Below, piece by piece: positions 53,776-64,000 of a stretch of DNA of 64,000 nt (its first letter is position 1; each line of letters starts with the position of its first letter). A model generated the notes under the pieces. It saw only the letters and a list, made by a program, of their open reading frames with translations, ran no database searches and had not been told where the DNA came from. Location: positions 83,614,050 through 83,678,049 of the forward strand of contig CM045729.1 in NCBI GenBank assembly GCA_024760905.1. Reading direction: 5' to 3'. The position numbers and the translations under genes were made by a program. This DNA comes from Plotosus lineatus (taxonomy: Eukaryota > Chordata > Actinopteri > Siluriformes > Plotosidae).

Positions 53776-53879
53776 GATGAGGCCAGCAAGATATAGATAT
53801 ATATACAAGGGGGAAACAAGGATGCGCACACCGGCCCGCCAGCTCGCCCCATGAGCAACTCCAGAATGGAATAAGGTTC

Positions 53880-54270
53880 AGCCTCTCTCGAAATGGGTAG
53901 TTCCAGAGCCCAAGGTATGTGTTGAGGTGAGCCCGACTATATTTAATCGGTATCTCTCCACCTCATGCACCATCTCAGGCTCCTTCCCCACCAGAGAGGT
54001 GACATTCCATGTTCCAAGAGTCAGAATTAGTAACCAAGGATCAGTCCAACAGAACCCGATCTTTTGCTTTCCACCCAATGCATATTGCACCCAATCCCTA
54101 TAGCCCCTCCCACAGCTGATAGGTCCATGGGAGCACCCTCGGGAGCCATGGGAGACCCATGTCTCCTTTTTGGGCTGGGTCCGGCCGGGCTCCATGGGCA
54201 GAACCCCAACCACCAGGCACTCACTTTCGATCCCATCCCCCAGGTCTGGCTCCAGGTCTGGCTTCACCTT
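53880..54270 (-). mobile_element. Rex3 5' region (5'UTR end and endonuclease start)
   Basis: Minus-strand ORF 54267-53878 includes the conserved LTLGTWNVTSLVGKEPEMVH and VGLTSTHTLGSGT segments that open the Rex3 endonuclease, preceded by GC-rich 5'UTR. It breaks off inside the endonuclease at the left. Confidence 0.8.
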
Positions 54271-54372
54271 CTTGAATCGTCACCTTATCGTGGTGGAGGG
54301 GTTTGCATGACCTACTGATCCTAGGAGCTATGTTGTCGGGAGCATAATGCCCCTGGTAGGGTCACCAAAGGC
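54271..54372 (+). mobile_element. Rex3 extreme 5' end, inverted relative to its neighbour
   Basis: 'caccttatcgtggtggaggg', 'gatcctaggagctatgttgt' and 'gcccctggtagggtcacc' are the first bases of Rex3, here on the plus strand, head-on against the minus-strand Rex3 piece. Confidence 0.8.
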
Positions 54373-55148
54373 TTTGCATATTTAGATAATGAAAATGATA
54401 CATCCTAAAAAGCTCAGCAAACCAAAATGGCTTTCTACTTCAGGTTACATATCAACAGCCCAAACTTGCATTATGCAATACAGTGTTTCGGTTCCTAACA
54501 AGTAAAAAGCAACCAGTATGTCTTCTTGATCAAAAGAGTGGCATTTAATTAGCATAAAAGCTTTGAAAGTGGCATCAAGGATGTCGAAATCACATTATTC
54601 CTGTGTGGCATAGACTGCTGGTCTGATCACAAAATAAACAGAAGCATAATATCTTTCCTGATAAAGTCCACACAAATAATGCAATTGGAGAAACTCAATG
54701 CATCTCAACAAATCAAAGACAGTGAGATAGTAAACAACTCCAGTGCACAGTTTGAACCCCGTTTCTGGAGGATATCCCTTCAAACACAGACATAAACAAA
54801 GTCAGCACAGATACATATGTCACTGCCACAGAGACACTTGGATCAATGATCTTCACAGTGACATGAATAACACACAATGCCTTCCACAACAAAACACGTC
54901 TTTCAATCAAACAGAAATACATTCATCCAAACACAGCAAAAACCAGACACTGAAAGAAGAAAAAGAAGTCGAGTGCAGGCAAAGCTGCATTATTACAACT
55001 TGTAGTCCAAGTATCATCTGAATTTCACAAGTTCAAACCTCTCTATAGTGTGCTGAAGGTAGTCCATGTCCCATAATCAGGTGGTGCTGTTCCAGTCTGT
55101 ACAGCTAATGGAAATACTTTTATGACAGACATGACCTTGATACTTTTT
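54373..55148. other. No gene recognised
   Basis: An open frame of 92 codons (54743-55021) is rich in His, Asn and Gln and has no recognised motif or splice context. Treated as non-coding. Confidence 0.4.
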
Positions 55149-55744
55149 TGGCCCCTCCTTGAATCACCACCTTTCTGTGGTGATAGGGTTTTCAAGTCCT
55201 AAAGATGCTGGAAGCTAAATTGTGGAGCATTATACCTCTAGTAGCATTACCCAAGGCAAGCAGGTCGAAGGTAAAGGAGGAGACTAATTGCAATCCCAGA
55301 AGACCCCTATGAGCATAAGGAATGCAAGGATTCAGTTCCCTTGCCCAGGTGTGGGTTACCAGGGTACACCTTGGATCCAGGCCTGGAGAGGAGCTTAAAT
55401 GTGAGTATGTTGTGGTTGAGCATCTGCCCACAGAGGCTGGTCAAGCCCAGCCTTAAGAGAAGACATGTTCTTGTACATTCTCATGGACCCACCATTTGTG
55501 AGACGGGCTATAGATGAATGTATGAGTTCTGTTAGATCAATGCCTGTCTACTGGCTTTTGGGACATGGCGTGTCACTTCTCTGGTGGGGAAGGAGTCTGA
55601 GCTAGTGCACGAGACTGAGAGATACTGGCTAGACATAAACTTGGCATGTTGACAAAGCTTGGGCTTGAGAACCACCCATCTCAAGAAGGGCTGGACCTCA
55701 TTTCATTCTGCATTTGATCATAAAAAGAGACAGTAGCCCGTTTG
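55149..55744 (+). mobile_element. Rex3 LINE, decayed 5' part
   Basis: It starts 'gaatcaccacctttctgtgg', then 'ccttgcccaggtgtgggtta'. The endonuclease start is near 55560 (ggacatggcgtgtcacttct), followed by 'gagtctgagctagtgcacga'. It continues at 58715 after the RTE insertion. Confidence 0.7.
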
Positions 55745-58694
55745 CAGCTGTGAGGGGGGGCACAAACCAGTGTCTCTCCCTCACGCCGGTCCCAAGCCCG
55801 GATAAATGCAGAGGGTTGCGTCAGGAAGGGCATCCGGCGTAAAACAAATGCCAAGTAAACTATGCGAATCACAAGAAAGAATGACATACCGGATCGGTCG
55901 AGGCCCGGGTTAACAACGACCGCCATCAGTGCCGTCAACCAACAGGGTGTTGATGGAAATTGGACTACTGTTGGTCGAAGACGTCGAAGAAGGAGAGGTG
56001 GGAGGCGTGTCCGTTGCTAGAGAGAGAAGAGGAAAGGCATGAGTCTAGGACTGAAAGTAGGGACTTTGAACGTTGGAACTATGGCAGGAAAAGGTAGCGA
56101 GTTGGCTGACATGATGCAGAGGAGGAAGGTGGACATACTGTGTGTTCAGGAGACCAGGTGGAAAGGTAACAAGGCTAGAAGCATAGGAGCAGGGTTTAAG
56201 CTGTTTTATCATGGTGTGGATGGGAGGAGAAATGGAGTCGGAGTCATCTTGAAGGAGGAGTTTGTCAGGAATGTTCTAGAAGTGAAAAGAGTGTCAGACA
56301 GAGTGATGAGTCTCAAGTTAGAAATTGAAGGCATAATGGTCAATGTTGTTAGTGCTTATGCCCCACAGACAGGATGTGAGCGAGAAGAGAAGGAGAGATT
56401 CTGGAGGGAGTTAGACGAAGTGATGCAGAGTACCCCCAGAGGTGAAAGAGTGGTCATTGGGGCAGACTTCAATGGACATGTTGGTGCAGAAAACAGAGGG
56501 GACGAGGAAGTGATGGGTAGGTTTGGTATCCAGGACAGGAACGCAGAAGGACAGATGTTGGTAGATTTTGCAAAAAGGATGGAAATGGCTGAGGAAGGTG
56601 AAGAAGGCAAGGCAGAGCAAAAGACAAAGTGGTGGAAGTTGAAAAAGGAAGAGTGTCGGGTTGTCTTCAAGGAGGAGTTGAAACAGGCTTTGGGTGGTCA
56701 GGAAGTGCTTCCAGATGACTGGACAACTACAGCTAATGTGATCAAGGACATAGGTAGGAGAATACTTGGTGTGTCATCTGGAAGGAAAGTAGATAAGGAG
56801 ACTTGGTGGTGGAATGAGGAAGTGCAGGAGTGTGTACAAAGGAAGAGGTTAGCTAAGAAGAAGTGGGACATTGAGAAAACCAAAGAGAGTAAACAGGAGT
56901 ACAGGGAGACACAGGGTAAGGCAAAGGTAGCAGTGTCAAAGGCCAAACAGAGCGCGTTTGATGACTTGTATGCTCGGTTGGAAAGTAAGGAGGGAGAAAA
57001 TGATTTATACAGGTTGGCACAGCAGAGAAATAGAGATGGGAAGGACGTGCAGCAAGTTAGATTGATAAAGGACAGAGAGGGAAATGTATTGACTGGTGAC
57101 AGAAGTGTGCTGGGAAGATGGAAAGAGTACTTTGAAGAGCTGATGAATGAGGAAAATGAGAGAGAAAAAAGAGTAGAAGAGGTGACCGTTGAGGACCAGG
57201 AAGTAGCAAAGATTAGTAAGGGTGAAGTGAGGAGGGCATTGAAGAGGGTGAAGAATGGAAAATCAGTTGGTCCTGATGACATACCGGTGGAGGTATGGAA
57301 GTGTCTAGGAGAGGTAGCAGTAGATTTTCTGACAAGAACATTCAACAAGGTCTTAGAGAGTGAGAGGATGCCAGAGGAACGGAGGAGAAGTGTGCTGGTG
57401 CCCATTTTTAAGAACAAGGGAGACATACAGAGTTGTGACAACTGCAAAGGGATAAAGTTGATGAGCCATACGATGAAGTTATGGGAAAGAATAGTGGAAG
57501 CTAGACTAAGGGCAGAGGTCAGCCTTTGTGAACAACAGTTTGGTTTCATGCCAAGAAAGAGCACCACAGATGCAGTGTTTGCCTTGAGGATGTTAATGGA
57601 GAAGTACAGAGAAGGTCAGAGGGAGCTGCATTGTGCCTTTGTGGATCTGGAAAAAGCATATGACAGGGTGCCGAGAGAAGAACTGTGGTATTGCATGAGG
57701 ACGTCTGGAGTGGCAGAGAAGTATGTTTGAGTGGTGCAAGACATGTATGAGAGATGTAGGACAGTGGTGAGGTGTGCTGTCGGTGTGACACAAGAGTTCA
57801 AGGTGGAGGTGGGACTGCATCAAGGGTCAGCTCTGAGCCCCTTCTTGTTTGCTATGGTGATGGACAGGCTGACAGACGAGGTTAGACAAGATTCCCCATG
57901 GACTATGATGTTTGCAGATGACATTGTGATCTGTAGTGAGAGCAGAGAACAAGTGCAGGAAAATCTAGAGAGGTGGAGGTATGCCCTGGAAAGGAGAGGA
58001 ATGAAGATTAGATTCAGTAAGACAGAATACATGTGCATGAATGACAAGGACCCAAGAGGAACGGTGAGATTACAGGGAGCAGAGATAAGAAAGGTGGAGG
58101 ATTTTAAGTCCTTAGGGTCAACAATCCAGAGCAATGGAGAGTGTGGAAAAGAGGTCAAGAAGCATGTGCAGGCAGGTTGGAATGGTTGGAGAAAAGTGTC
58201 CGGTGTGATGTGTGATAGGAGGGTATCGGCAAGAATGAAAGGAAAAGTGTACAAGCTGGTGTTGAGGCCAACGATGTTGTATGGGTTAGAAACAGTGGCC
58301 CTGGGGAAAAGACAGGAGGCAGAGCTGGAGGTAGCAGAGATGAAAATGTTGAGGTTCTCTTTGGGAGTAATGAGGATGGATAGGATTAGGAATGAGCACA
58401 TCAGCGGGACAGCACATGTGAGACGTTTTGGAGACAAAGTCAGAGAGGCTAGATTGAGATGGTTTGGACATGTACGGAGGAGGGATATTGAGTATATTGG
58501 TAATAGTATGCTGAGGCTGGAACTACCAGGCAAAAGGCCTAGAGGAAGACCAAAGAGACGATTCATGGATGTTGTGAAGGAGGACATGAAGGTCGTTGGT
58601 GTAAGAGAAGAAGATGCAAAGGATAGGATGAGATGGAGGCAGATGATTCGCTGTGGCGACCCCTGAAGGGAAAAGCCGAAAGGAAAAGAAGAAG
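55745..58694 (+). mobile_element. RTE-clade LINE, full length with target duplication
   Basis: A complete element: 5'UTR 55745-56038, coding region 56039-58666, short 3'UTR and GAAGAAGAA end. A 20-bp duplication aagagacagtagcccgtttg flanks it (55725-55744 and 58695-58714). It splits an older Rex3. Best reference for the family in this window. Confidence 0.94.
56039..58666 (+). pseudogene. RTE endonuclease-reverse transcriptase ORF: one stop and one internal deletion
   Basis: The frame is open from ATG 56039 to a TGA at 57728-57730, then open again in the same frame to 58666. Endonuclease: LKVGTLNVGTMAGKGSELAD, CVQETRWKG (about residue 36), VVSAYAPQTGCE, VVIGADFNGHVG (about 140) and FAKRMEMA (about 186). 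About 65-70 residues present in other copies (VVNTFFQKREEH... to ARQHRMVVCRM), which hold the C-terminal endonuclease motifs, are then missing without loss of frame. RT: VLVPIFKNKGD (about 455), [28 protein letters not shown] (about 533), stop, HQGSALSPFLFAMVMDRLTD, MMFADDIVICSES, LRWFGHVRRRD near the end. The stop is a one-base change (tatgttTga for tatgttAga). Confidence 0.93.
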
Positions 58695-58714
58695 AAGAGA
58701 CAGTAGCCCGTTTG

Positions 58715-59572
58715 AGTGTTCTTGTTGCCCCTAGTCTTGGTGTCCACATTTTGAGGTTCTCTCCAGATTGATGAAAATCTAGCTTTCCTCCACCCCTTTT
58801 GGGGTGCAAATCCTGACTGTGATTATGCACCTAATGACAGTTCAGAGCACCCATTCTTTATGGAGTCTTTACGGGGTGTGATAAGCAAATATTCAGGGAC
58901 CTCATCATTATTCTGGGGAACGTCAACACCCGTGTGGGCAACAACAGTTTATCCAGTAAGGGTGTGATTAGTAAGTGCGGCCTCTCCAATCTGAACCTGA
59001 AAGGTGTTTTTTTTTTTTTTTTTTTGCTGGTCTTGTGTGCTCATCATGGTTTGTCCATAAACACCATGTTCACACTTTGGGTTGCCCATAAGTGCACTTG
59101 GCACCAGGACACCATAGGCTGCAATTCAGTGATTGACTTTGTCGTTCTGTGAATTTGTTACACTGGTGGCTGCATGTTCTGGACAGTCCAGCGAAAACAG
59201 GAACTGAACTGTCAACTGATGGCCACCTGGTGATGAGAGGCTTTAATGGCAGGGGAAGTCACCGTACAAATCTGGGAGAGTCAAGTGTGCAGTTATGGTC
59301 TCTTTGGAATCTCTAGGCACAGCCGAGCTGTTGAGGAGTTCTGAATTGATGGCCTTAGGATCTTGTCATTGTTTTTTAGCAATTGAGATTGTCCGTTTTG
59401 CTTAATCAAACTGAGACCTCCTGCTCTCCTTTGAGAGATTCATAGCTATGGTCATGAGCTTTGGGTTGTGACTGAAAGAATAAGATTGTGAATACAAGCA
59501 GCTAAAGTGAGCTTTCTTAGCATTGTGGCAAGGCTGTCCCTCAGAGATTGGGAGAAGAGCTTGATCATGGAC
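58715..59572 (+). mobile_element. Rex3 LINE, decayed continuation after the RTE insertion
   Basis: Endonuclease scraps: HHGLSINTMF and KCTWHQDTIGCNSVIDFVVL at 59040-59150, which in Rex3 lie near the end of the endonuclease. RT scraps at about 59300-59540 include 'catgagctttgggttgtgac' (HELWVVT) and SLSIVARLSLRD-like codons. Large deletions remove most of the RT. Confidence 0.7.
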
Positions 59573-59785
59573 TTCACCTATTCTCCCTGTGCTTGTGTGA
59601 GTTTCCTCCGGGGATTCCAGTTTCCGCTTATAATCCTAGGTGTGAGTTTGAATGGTTGTGTGTGTGTAGGCCATGCAAGCTGTCCAGGGTATACCTCACC
59701 TTTGCCCAAGTTGGCCGAGATGGGAGCCAGCCTCCTCTTGCTCTTAATCAGGATTAAGCAGCATTGAAATGAATGAATGGAAGCA
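59573..59785 (+). mobile_element. L2-type LINE/SINE tail
   Basis: 'gtgagtttcctccggggatt', 'gtgtgagtttgaatggttgt', 'tgtccagggtatacctcacc' and 'ttaatcaggattaagcagca' followed by 'aatgaatgaatgg'. Confidence 0.7.
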
Positions 59786-60673
59786 TGAAGTGTTGGAGTT
59801 GCTGTTCTGCCCTGTTTTTACCCTTTCTTCCTCAACAATGACATGACCTCCAACAAGGTCATATTGACTATGACACTAATACAAGGGCAGTTATTGGTTA
59901 TGAACATTTTAGTTTTGAATATTTAATGTCTTAGCTTGCCATTCCTTTTATTTTGCTTACCCTATTGCTCATGCTAGATTTGTTCTCTAACACCGGAGAG
60001 AGACTCCCATCATCTCTTCATAGCTGCAGTGAGTTACTCTTAAACTTTTTAAGCCATTCAATTTCTGTATATTATCTGCGAGTGCTATGTTATTTTTATT
60101 TTTTTATATTACCGCAATATTGACTTAAACTTCCAAATAGTCCATTTGTCTGTCTGCATGTTCCTGTTCTTAGAGGGAAGGGGATGGGGGATTTAGCTTT
60201 CTGACAAACTTTTCCTTTAAATTATTTGCTTTATTTAAACAAAGGCATTACACAGTCAGAAAAAGCATCAATAGTATATATAATCAAACACACTAAATGT
60301 CATGACCTAAGGGTGTGTCTTGGCAGGTTGTGTCTGTCACTGTGATTAGTTCCAATCAGATTTCATTTAAAGTTGGACAAAAGAAACAGAGAGATTTGCA
60401 TGCAGCCCTTTTAGCTGAAGGACAACACATGAGCAGCTGGGTTTATAACCAAATAGAAAATGTCCTCTGAAGGTCACAGAGAAAATACCAAATCATTGTT
60501 CTGTTCTTTTGAGTTTGAACTTTTGAATTTTTAACTTGAAACTTAAACACAGCTTAATGGATTAAAACACCAATAAAAATTCACTCATGATTGGTTGATT
60601 GACCCATCACTATTGGCTATACTTAACCATTTCAATAGAGGGATGGCTAAACCACCTCTTCAACGACAACAAG

Positions 60674-60676
<3 letters not shown>
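59786..60676. other. No gene recognised
   Basis: AT-rich DNA with short ORFs only. Confidence 0.4.
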
Positions 60677-60762
<86 letters not shown>

Positions 60763-60770
60763 TGATGATG

Positions 60771-60809
<39 letters not shown>

Positions 60810-60883
60810 TGAATAATGATATATTATAATTAATAATAATGATGATGATAATAATAGTAGTATTAGTAGTAGTAGTAGTAGTA

Positions 60884-60924
<41 letters not shown>

Positions 60925-60952
60925 TTATTTATTTATTTATTTATTTATTTAT
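60677..60952. repeat. Long compound trinucleotide/tetranucleotide tract
   Basis: (ATT)n to about 60718, switching to (AAT)n, then GAT, AAT, TAG and AAT blocks, and (TTTA)n at about 60922-60950. The ATT-to-AAT switch makes a large self-complementary segment. Confidence 0.95.
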
Positions 60953-60956
60953 GTTT

Positions 60957-61065
60957 TGGAGCAGTGGTGTCCTGGTGGTAGGGTGCTGAATTACTGATCC
61001 CAAGGTTTCAATCCCCACGATCACCAGGTTGTCACTGCTGTCATCCCCAGTGCAGCTGACTTTCT
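60957..61065 (+). mobile_element. SINE-A/B family head, truncated
   Basis: 'gagcagtggtgtcctggtgg', 'ttactgatcccaaggttt' and 'ccccagtgcagctgac' match the head and first body part of the SINE family; degenerate. Confidence 0.7.
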
Positions 61066-61392
61066 TTAAGAGAAAAATGAGTGAATTACATAACTGCACT
61101 TAAAAATTAACATGAAAACTCTGAAACCTAAAATGTGATTCCTCCATCTGCATTTCTGAAATAAAGCTTTTACACCTTCTCAGACGCTCGTACTACACTC
61201 TTCAGCAGAAATAACTGGACAATCAAATAAAAAGTACAAAGGCTGTAATTTTTTTTATCTTAAAAGTCACCAAGAAAAGATCAAAGATCACCAAGGTCAC
61301 GTCTGACTGGACAAAATCCCACTGCTCAAGAATCTTCAAATGTTTACTTCATGCATAATTCTTCTAGATTATCACATTTTTTTTGCATCTGT
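61066..61392. other. No gene recognised
   Basis: AT-rich; no feature. Confidence 0.4.
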
Positions 61393-61540
61393 CATAAACA
61401 TTCGTTCATTTTATGAACTACTTAATCGTAACTAGGCTTTTCGGGAGGCTGGTTTCCATCTCAGCCGACTCTGGACAATGGAAGGGGACGTCTTGTATAG
61501 CTAAATATTCAATCACAGGGCAGAAATACACTGACAGTGC
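61393..61540 (-). mobile_element. SINE-B tail, decayed
   Basis: 'cgttcattttatgaactact', 'cgggaggctggtttccatct' and 'atcacagggcagaaatacac' are the reverse of the L2-type SINE tail. Confidence 0.6.
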
Positions 61541-62550
61541 AGGAGAAGGCACTTTGAAGCAGCAGGCACCCCTAGAATTCAAGGCACTCTGTGGCTGGTT
61601 AGATGATTTTAAGCAACGGACTGGAATCTATTCGGTGGTACTGTATGGGGGGGGGCTGCCATGTAAGCTGTTGAAATGCGAAAGCAGACGAGGAATTTGT
61701 TAAATGCTTTGAAGAGCTATTCCTCGAGGAAGAGTACATTTCTCAACAGATCTTCAACTGTCTGAAACAGGCCGGTTTTGGAAGAAAATGCCTTGTCGGA
61801 CATACATCATGAAGAGAAGAAACTGCCAGTGCATAAATCGATGAAGGACCGCCTTACCCTTGCCCCATGTGCCAATGCCACCAGAGATTGCAAGATCAAT
61901 CCCCTACTCATGTACCACTCAGAGAATCCTCATGCCTTCAAGGCCCACACAGTTTTAAAGGAAAAACTCCAAGTCATACGTAGGGCAAATGTGAAGGCCT
62001 TGGTAACGAGATAATTCTTCATTGAGTGGGTGAACCTTGTCTTCGGTCTGGAAGTTAAAAAATATTTACAGGAGAACAAGTTCCCAATGAAATGTCTCCT
62101 GGTGTTGGATAATGCCTCAGCACACCTGTCTGGCCTTAAGGATGGTATCCTTCAAAGTTTTCGTTCATCAAGGTCCTCTATCTTCTACCAAACACCAGCC
62201 CTCTTCCCCTGTCCATGGACCAGCAGGTCATATCAAATTTCAAGAAGCTGTACACTAAACACCTGTTCAAAAGATGTTTTGAAATAATGGACAGCACCAA
62301 CCTTACCCTCCATGGATTTTGGGAACAGCGTTTTGACATTGTGATATGCTTCAGACTTATTGATTTGACTTGGCAGAAAGTTTCGAGGTGCACCTTGACC
62401 TCAGCATGAAAGAGCTGTGGTTTTATGCCATCGACTTCTCAGGAATTGGAAGAATTTGACATTGAAGCAGAAGGCAAAGATGTAAATGATCCCAAAACTC
62501 TACCACAACCTAGGGTTGAAGAAATCGTCTCAGTTGGGAAGGCCATATAT
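61541..62550 (+). pseudogene. Tigger/pogo-type transposase, DDE core (decayed)
   Basis: Segments in order: EFKALCGWLDDFKQRTGIYS at about 61578 (end of the second DNA-binding domain), a frameshifted IFNC..ETG region at about 61750 where a base change and deletion destroy the first catalytic Asp, HKSMKDRLTLAPCANATRDC at 61835-61894, VLDNASAHLSG at about 62104 with the second Asp, and a frameshifted MDQQVISNFKKLYTKHLFKR at 62215. Then HGFWEQRFDIVICFRLIDLT and EEIVSVGKAI to about 62547. It matches the domain order of the piece at 214-984 but is a separate copy. The 3' part is removed by the RTE at about 62551. Confidence 0.85.
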
Positions 62551-63279
62551 AAGCTTGTCAACAGTGCAGTTGCTTCTACTACATCCATCCAGTGAAATTC
62601 TTCTTCTTTTCCTTTCGGCTTTTCCCTTCAGGGGTCGTCACAGCGAATCATCTGCCTCCATCTCACCCTATCCTTTGCATCTTCTTCTCTTATACCAGCT
62701 ACCTTCATGTCCTGCTTCACTACATCCATGAATCGTCTCTTTGGTCTTCCTCTAGGCCTTCTGCCTGATAGTTCCAACCTCAGCATTCTACTACCAATAT
62801 ACTCACTATCCCTCCTCTGTACATGTCCAAACCATCTCAATCTAGCCTCTCTGACTTTGTCTCCAAAACGTCTTACATGTGCCGTCCCTCTGATGTGCTC
62901 ATTCCTGATCCTATCCAGCCTCGTTACTCCCAAAGAGAACCTCAACCTTTTCATCTCTGCTACCTCCAGCTCTGCTTCCTGTCTTTTCCCCAGGGCCACT
63001 GTTTCTAAACCATACAACATCGCTGGCCTTACCACCGTCTTGTACACTTTTCCTTTCATTCTTGCTGATACCCTCCTATCACATATCACTCTGGACACTT
63101 TTCTCCAACCATTCCAACCTGCCTGCACACCGCTTCTTCACCTCTTTTCCACACTCTCCATTGCTCTGGATTGTTGACCCTAAGTACTTAAAATCCTCCA
63201 CCTTCCTTATCTCTTCTCCTTGTAACCTCACCGTTCCTCTTGGGTCCTTGTCATTCACACACATGTATTCTGTTTTATT
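62551..63279 (-). mobile_element. RTE-clade LINE, 3' part with a 47-bp 3' extension
   Basis: Minus strand ORF 63128-62628 covers the C-terminal domain (KGKVYKTVVRPAMLYGLETV, RWFGHVQRRDSEY, VVKQDMKVAGIREEDAKDRV). After the GAAGAAGAA end come 47 bp (62551-62597) identical but for one base to those after the RTE at 44.06 kb. It joins Tigger sequence at about 62550. The element continues at 63672. Confidence 0.9.
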
Positions 63280-63671
63280 CATTCCCACCGCTGTCAGACT
63301 GTACAACGCCACTTTGTAACTGTCTGTGAAAATACCGGTTATGTGCAATAAAAACCCAGTGCACTTTAATCAACCACCCACATCTACTCCACTGACTGTG
63401 AACCACATCAACCTATCTCCTCTGCCCTCAGATACATATACACTTGAATATAGGCCAGTCTACAAAGTCGTTCCCTTCTTTTCTTTTCTTTTTTATTAAT
63501 TTATACTATTTATGTATCTATTTATTTATTTACTTATATAATATATATGTATGTGTGTATGTTTGTATTTGTATCTATTTTTGCACCCCCTACTGATGGT
63601 AGCTCAAGAGCCTGTAACAGTGAATTTCTTCATTGTGAGATTAATAAAGCTGTATCTTATCTTATCTTAGG
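63280..63671 (+). mobile_element. CR1/Rex1-type LINE 3' end inserted in RTE
   Basis: It begins 'attcccaccgctgtcagact' (last codons, ending VRLYNATL), then a 3'UTR to 'tgagattaataaagctgtat' and (CTTAT)n at 63652-63670. It interrupts the RTE between 'catgtattctgtttta' and 'ggctaaccttcattcc', with loss of about 4 bp of RTE. Confidence 0.85.
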
Positions 63672-64000
63672 CTAACCTTCATTCCCCTCCTTTTTAGGGC
63701 ATACCTCCTGCACTTGTTCTCTGCTCTTACTGCAGATCACAATGTCATCTGCAAACATCATAGTCCATGGAGATTCTTGTCTAACCTCATCTGTCAGCCT
63801 GTCCATCACCATAAAAAACAAGAAGGGGCTCAGAGCTGACCCTTGATGCAATCCCACCTCCACCTTTAACTCTTCTGTCACACCGACAGCACACCTCACC
63901 ACTGTCTTACATCTCTCATACATGTCCTGCACCACTCTAACATACTTCTCTGCCACTCCAGACTTCCTCATACAATACCACAGTTCTTCTCTCGGCACCC
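63672..64000 (-). mobile_element. RTE-clade LINE continuing past the right edge
   Basis: Minus-strand frame 63998-63672: [59 protein letters not shown], then a deletion of about 25 bp before the LINE insertion. The RT motifs are intact in the part visible. Confidence 0.9.

Noticed and set aside
54743..55021. 92-codon open frame
   Set aside because: No recognised motif, no splice or promoter context, and amino acid composition that follows AT/CA-rich DNA.
56698..57567. 289-codon open frame on the minus strand
   Set aside because: It is the antisense of the RTE coding region; its low-complexity Ser/Leu/Thr composition recurs opposite every RTE copy.
57820..58830. 336-codon open frame on the minus strand
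   Set aside because: Also antisense to the RTE reverse transcriptase; no motif, and the same shadow appears in other copies.

Overview
The window looks like nuclear DNA from a ray-finned fish, most likely a teleost. It has intron-bearing genes with vertebrate splice signals, long AC/GA/AAT microsatellites, and very dense transposable elements of fish type: Rex3, an RTE-clade LINE present in many copies, L2/CR1-group LINEs, Tc1 and Tigger/pogo DNA transposons, hAT, and tRNA-derived SINEs. There is no bacterial operon, CRISPR array or rRNA.

The clearest host gene is a PRDM9-like histone methyltransferase on the minus strand. Four exons are visible: 21361-21411 (start codon), 21037-21214, 13255-13526 (zinc knuckle plus first half of the PR/SET domain) and 3548-3615 (next part of SET). 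Their splice phases join without a gap. The gene runs off the left edge, so the rest of SET and any zinc-finger array are not seen. About 1.2 kb upstream, on the plus strand, a short first coding exon (22608-22670) ends at a good splice donor. The two genes appear to diverge from a CpG-containing promoter around 21.9-22.55 kb with an NRF1-like site.

Layout. 0-2.3 kb: Tc1 end and Tigger remnant cut by an RTE piece. 2.6-6.6 kb: unknown transposase-like remnant, PRDM9-like exon, a two-copy repeat carrying a hAT element, and RTE. 6.75-12.98 kb: one Tc1-type element carrying a SINE, a 3.1-kb LINE and a Tigger-type element. 13-21.4 kb: PRDM9-like exons among SINEs, Rex3, an unusual LINE C-terminus, RTE, Tigger and an LTR-like block. 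21.4-23 kb: divergent promoter. 23-31.2 kb: head-to-head RTE pair, then an RTE split by a nearly intact L2-type LINE. 33.5-35.5 kb: Rex3. 36-41 kb: SINE, Harbinger-like scrap, LINE scrap, decayed endogenous retrovirus pol. 40.9-44.1 kb: RTE. 44.3-54.4 kb: Tigger-type elements, stacked SINEs inside a LINE, inverted Rex3 pieces. 55.1-59.6 kb: old Rex3 split by a full-length RTE. 60.7-64 kb: microsatellites, Tigger transposase remnant, RTE split by another LINE 3' end.

The mobile elements are related to each other. The commonest SINE has a tRNA-like head with good A and B boxes. It comes with two different tails: one matches an L2-type LINE end, the other is a fusion of the RTE 5'UTR and RTE 3' end found here as autonomous copies. 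Two RTE copies (ending at 44.06 kb and 62.6 kb) share 47 bp beyond the normal RTE end, which suggests 3' transduction. All reverse transcriptase and transposase genes seen carry frameshifts, stops or deletions, although the L2-type ORF at 30480-27691 is open for 929 codons.
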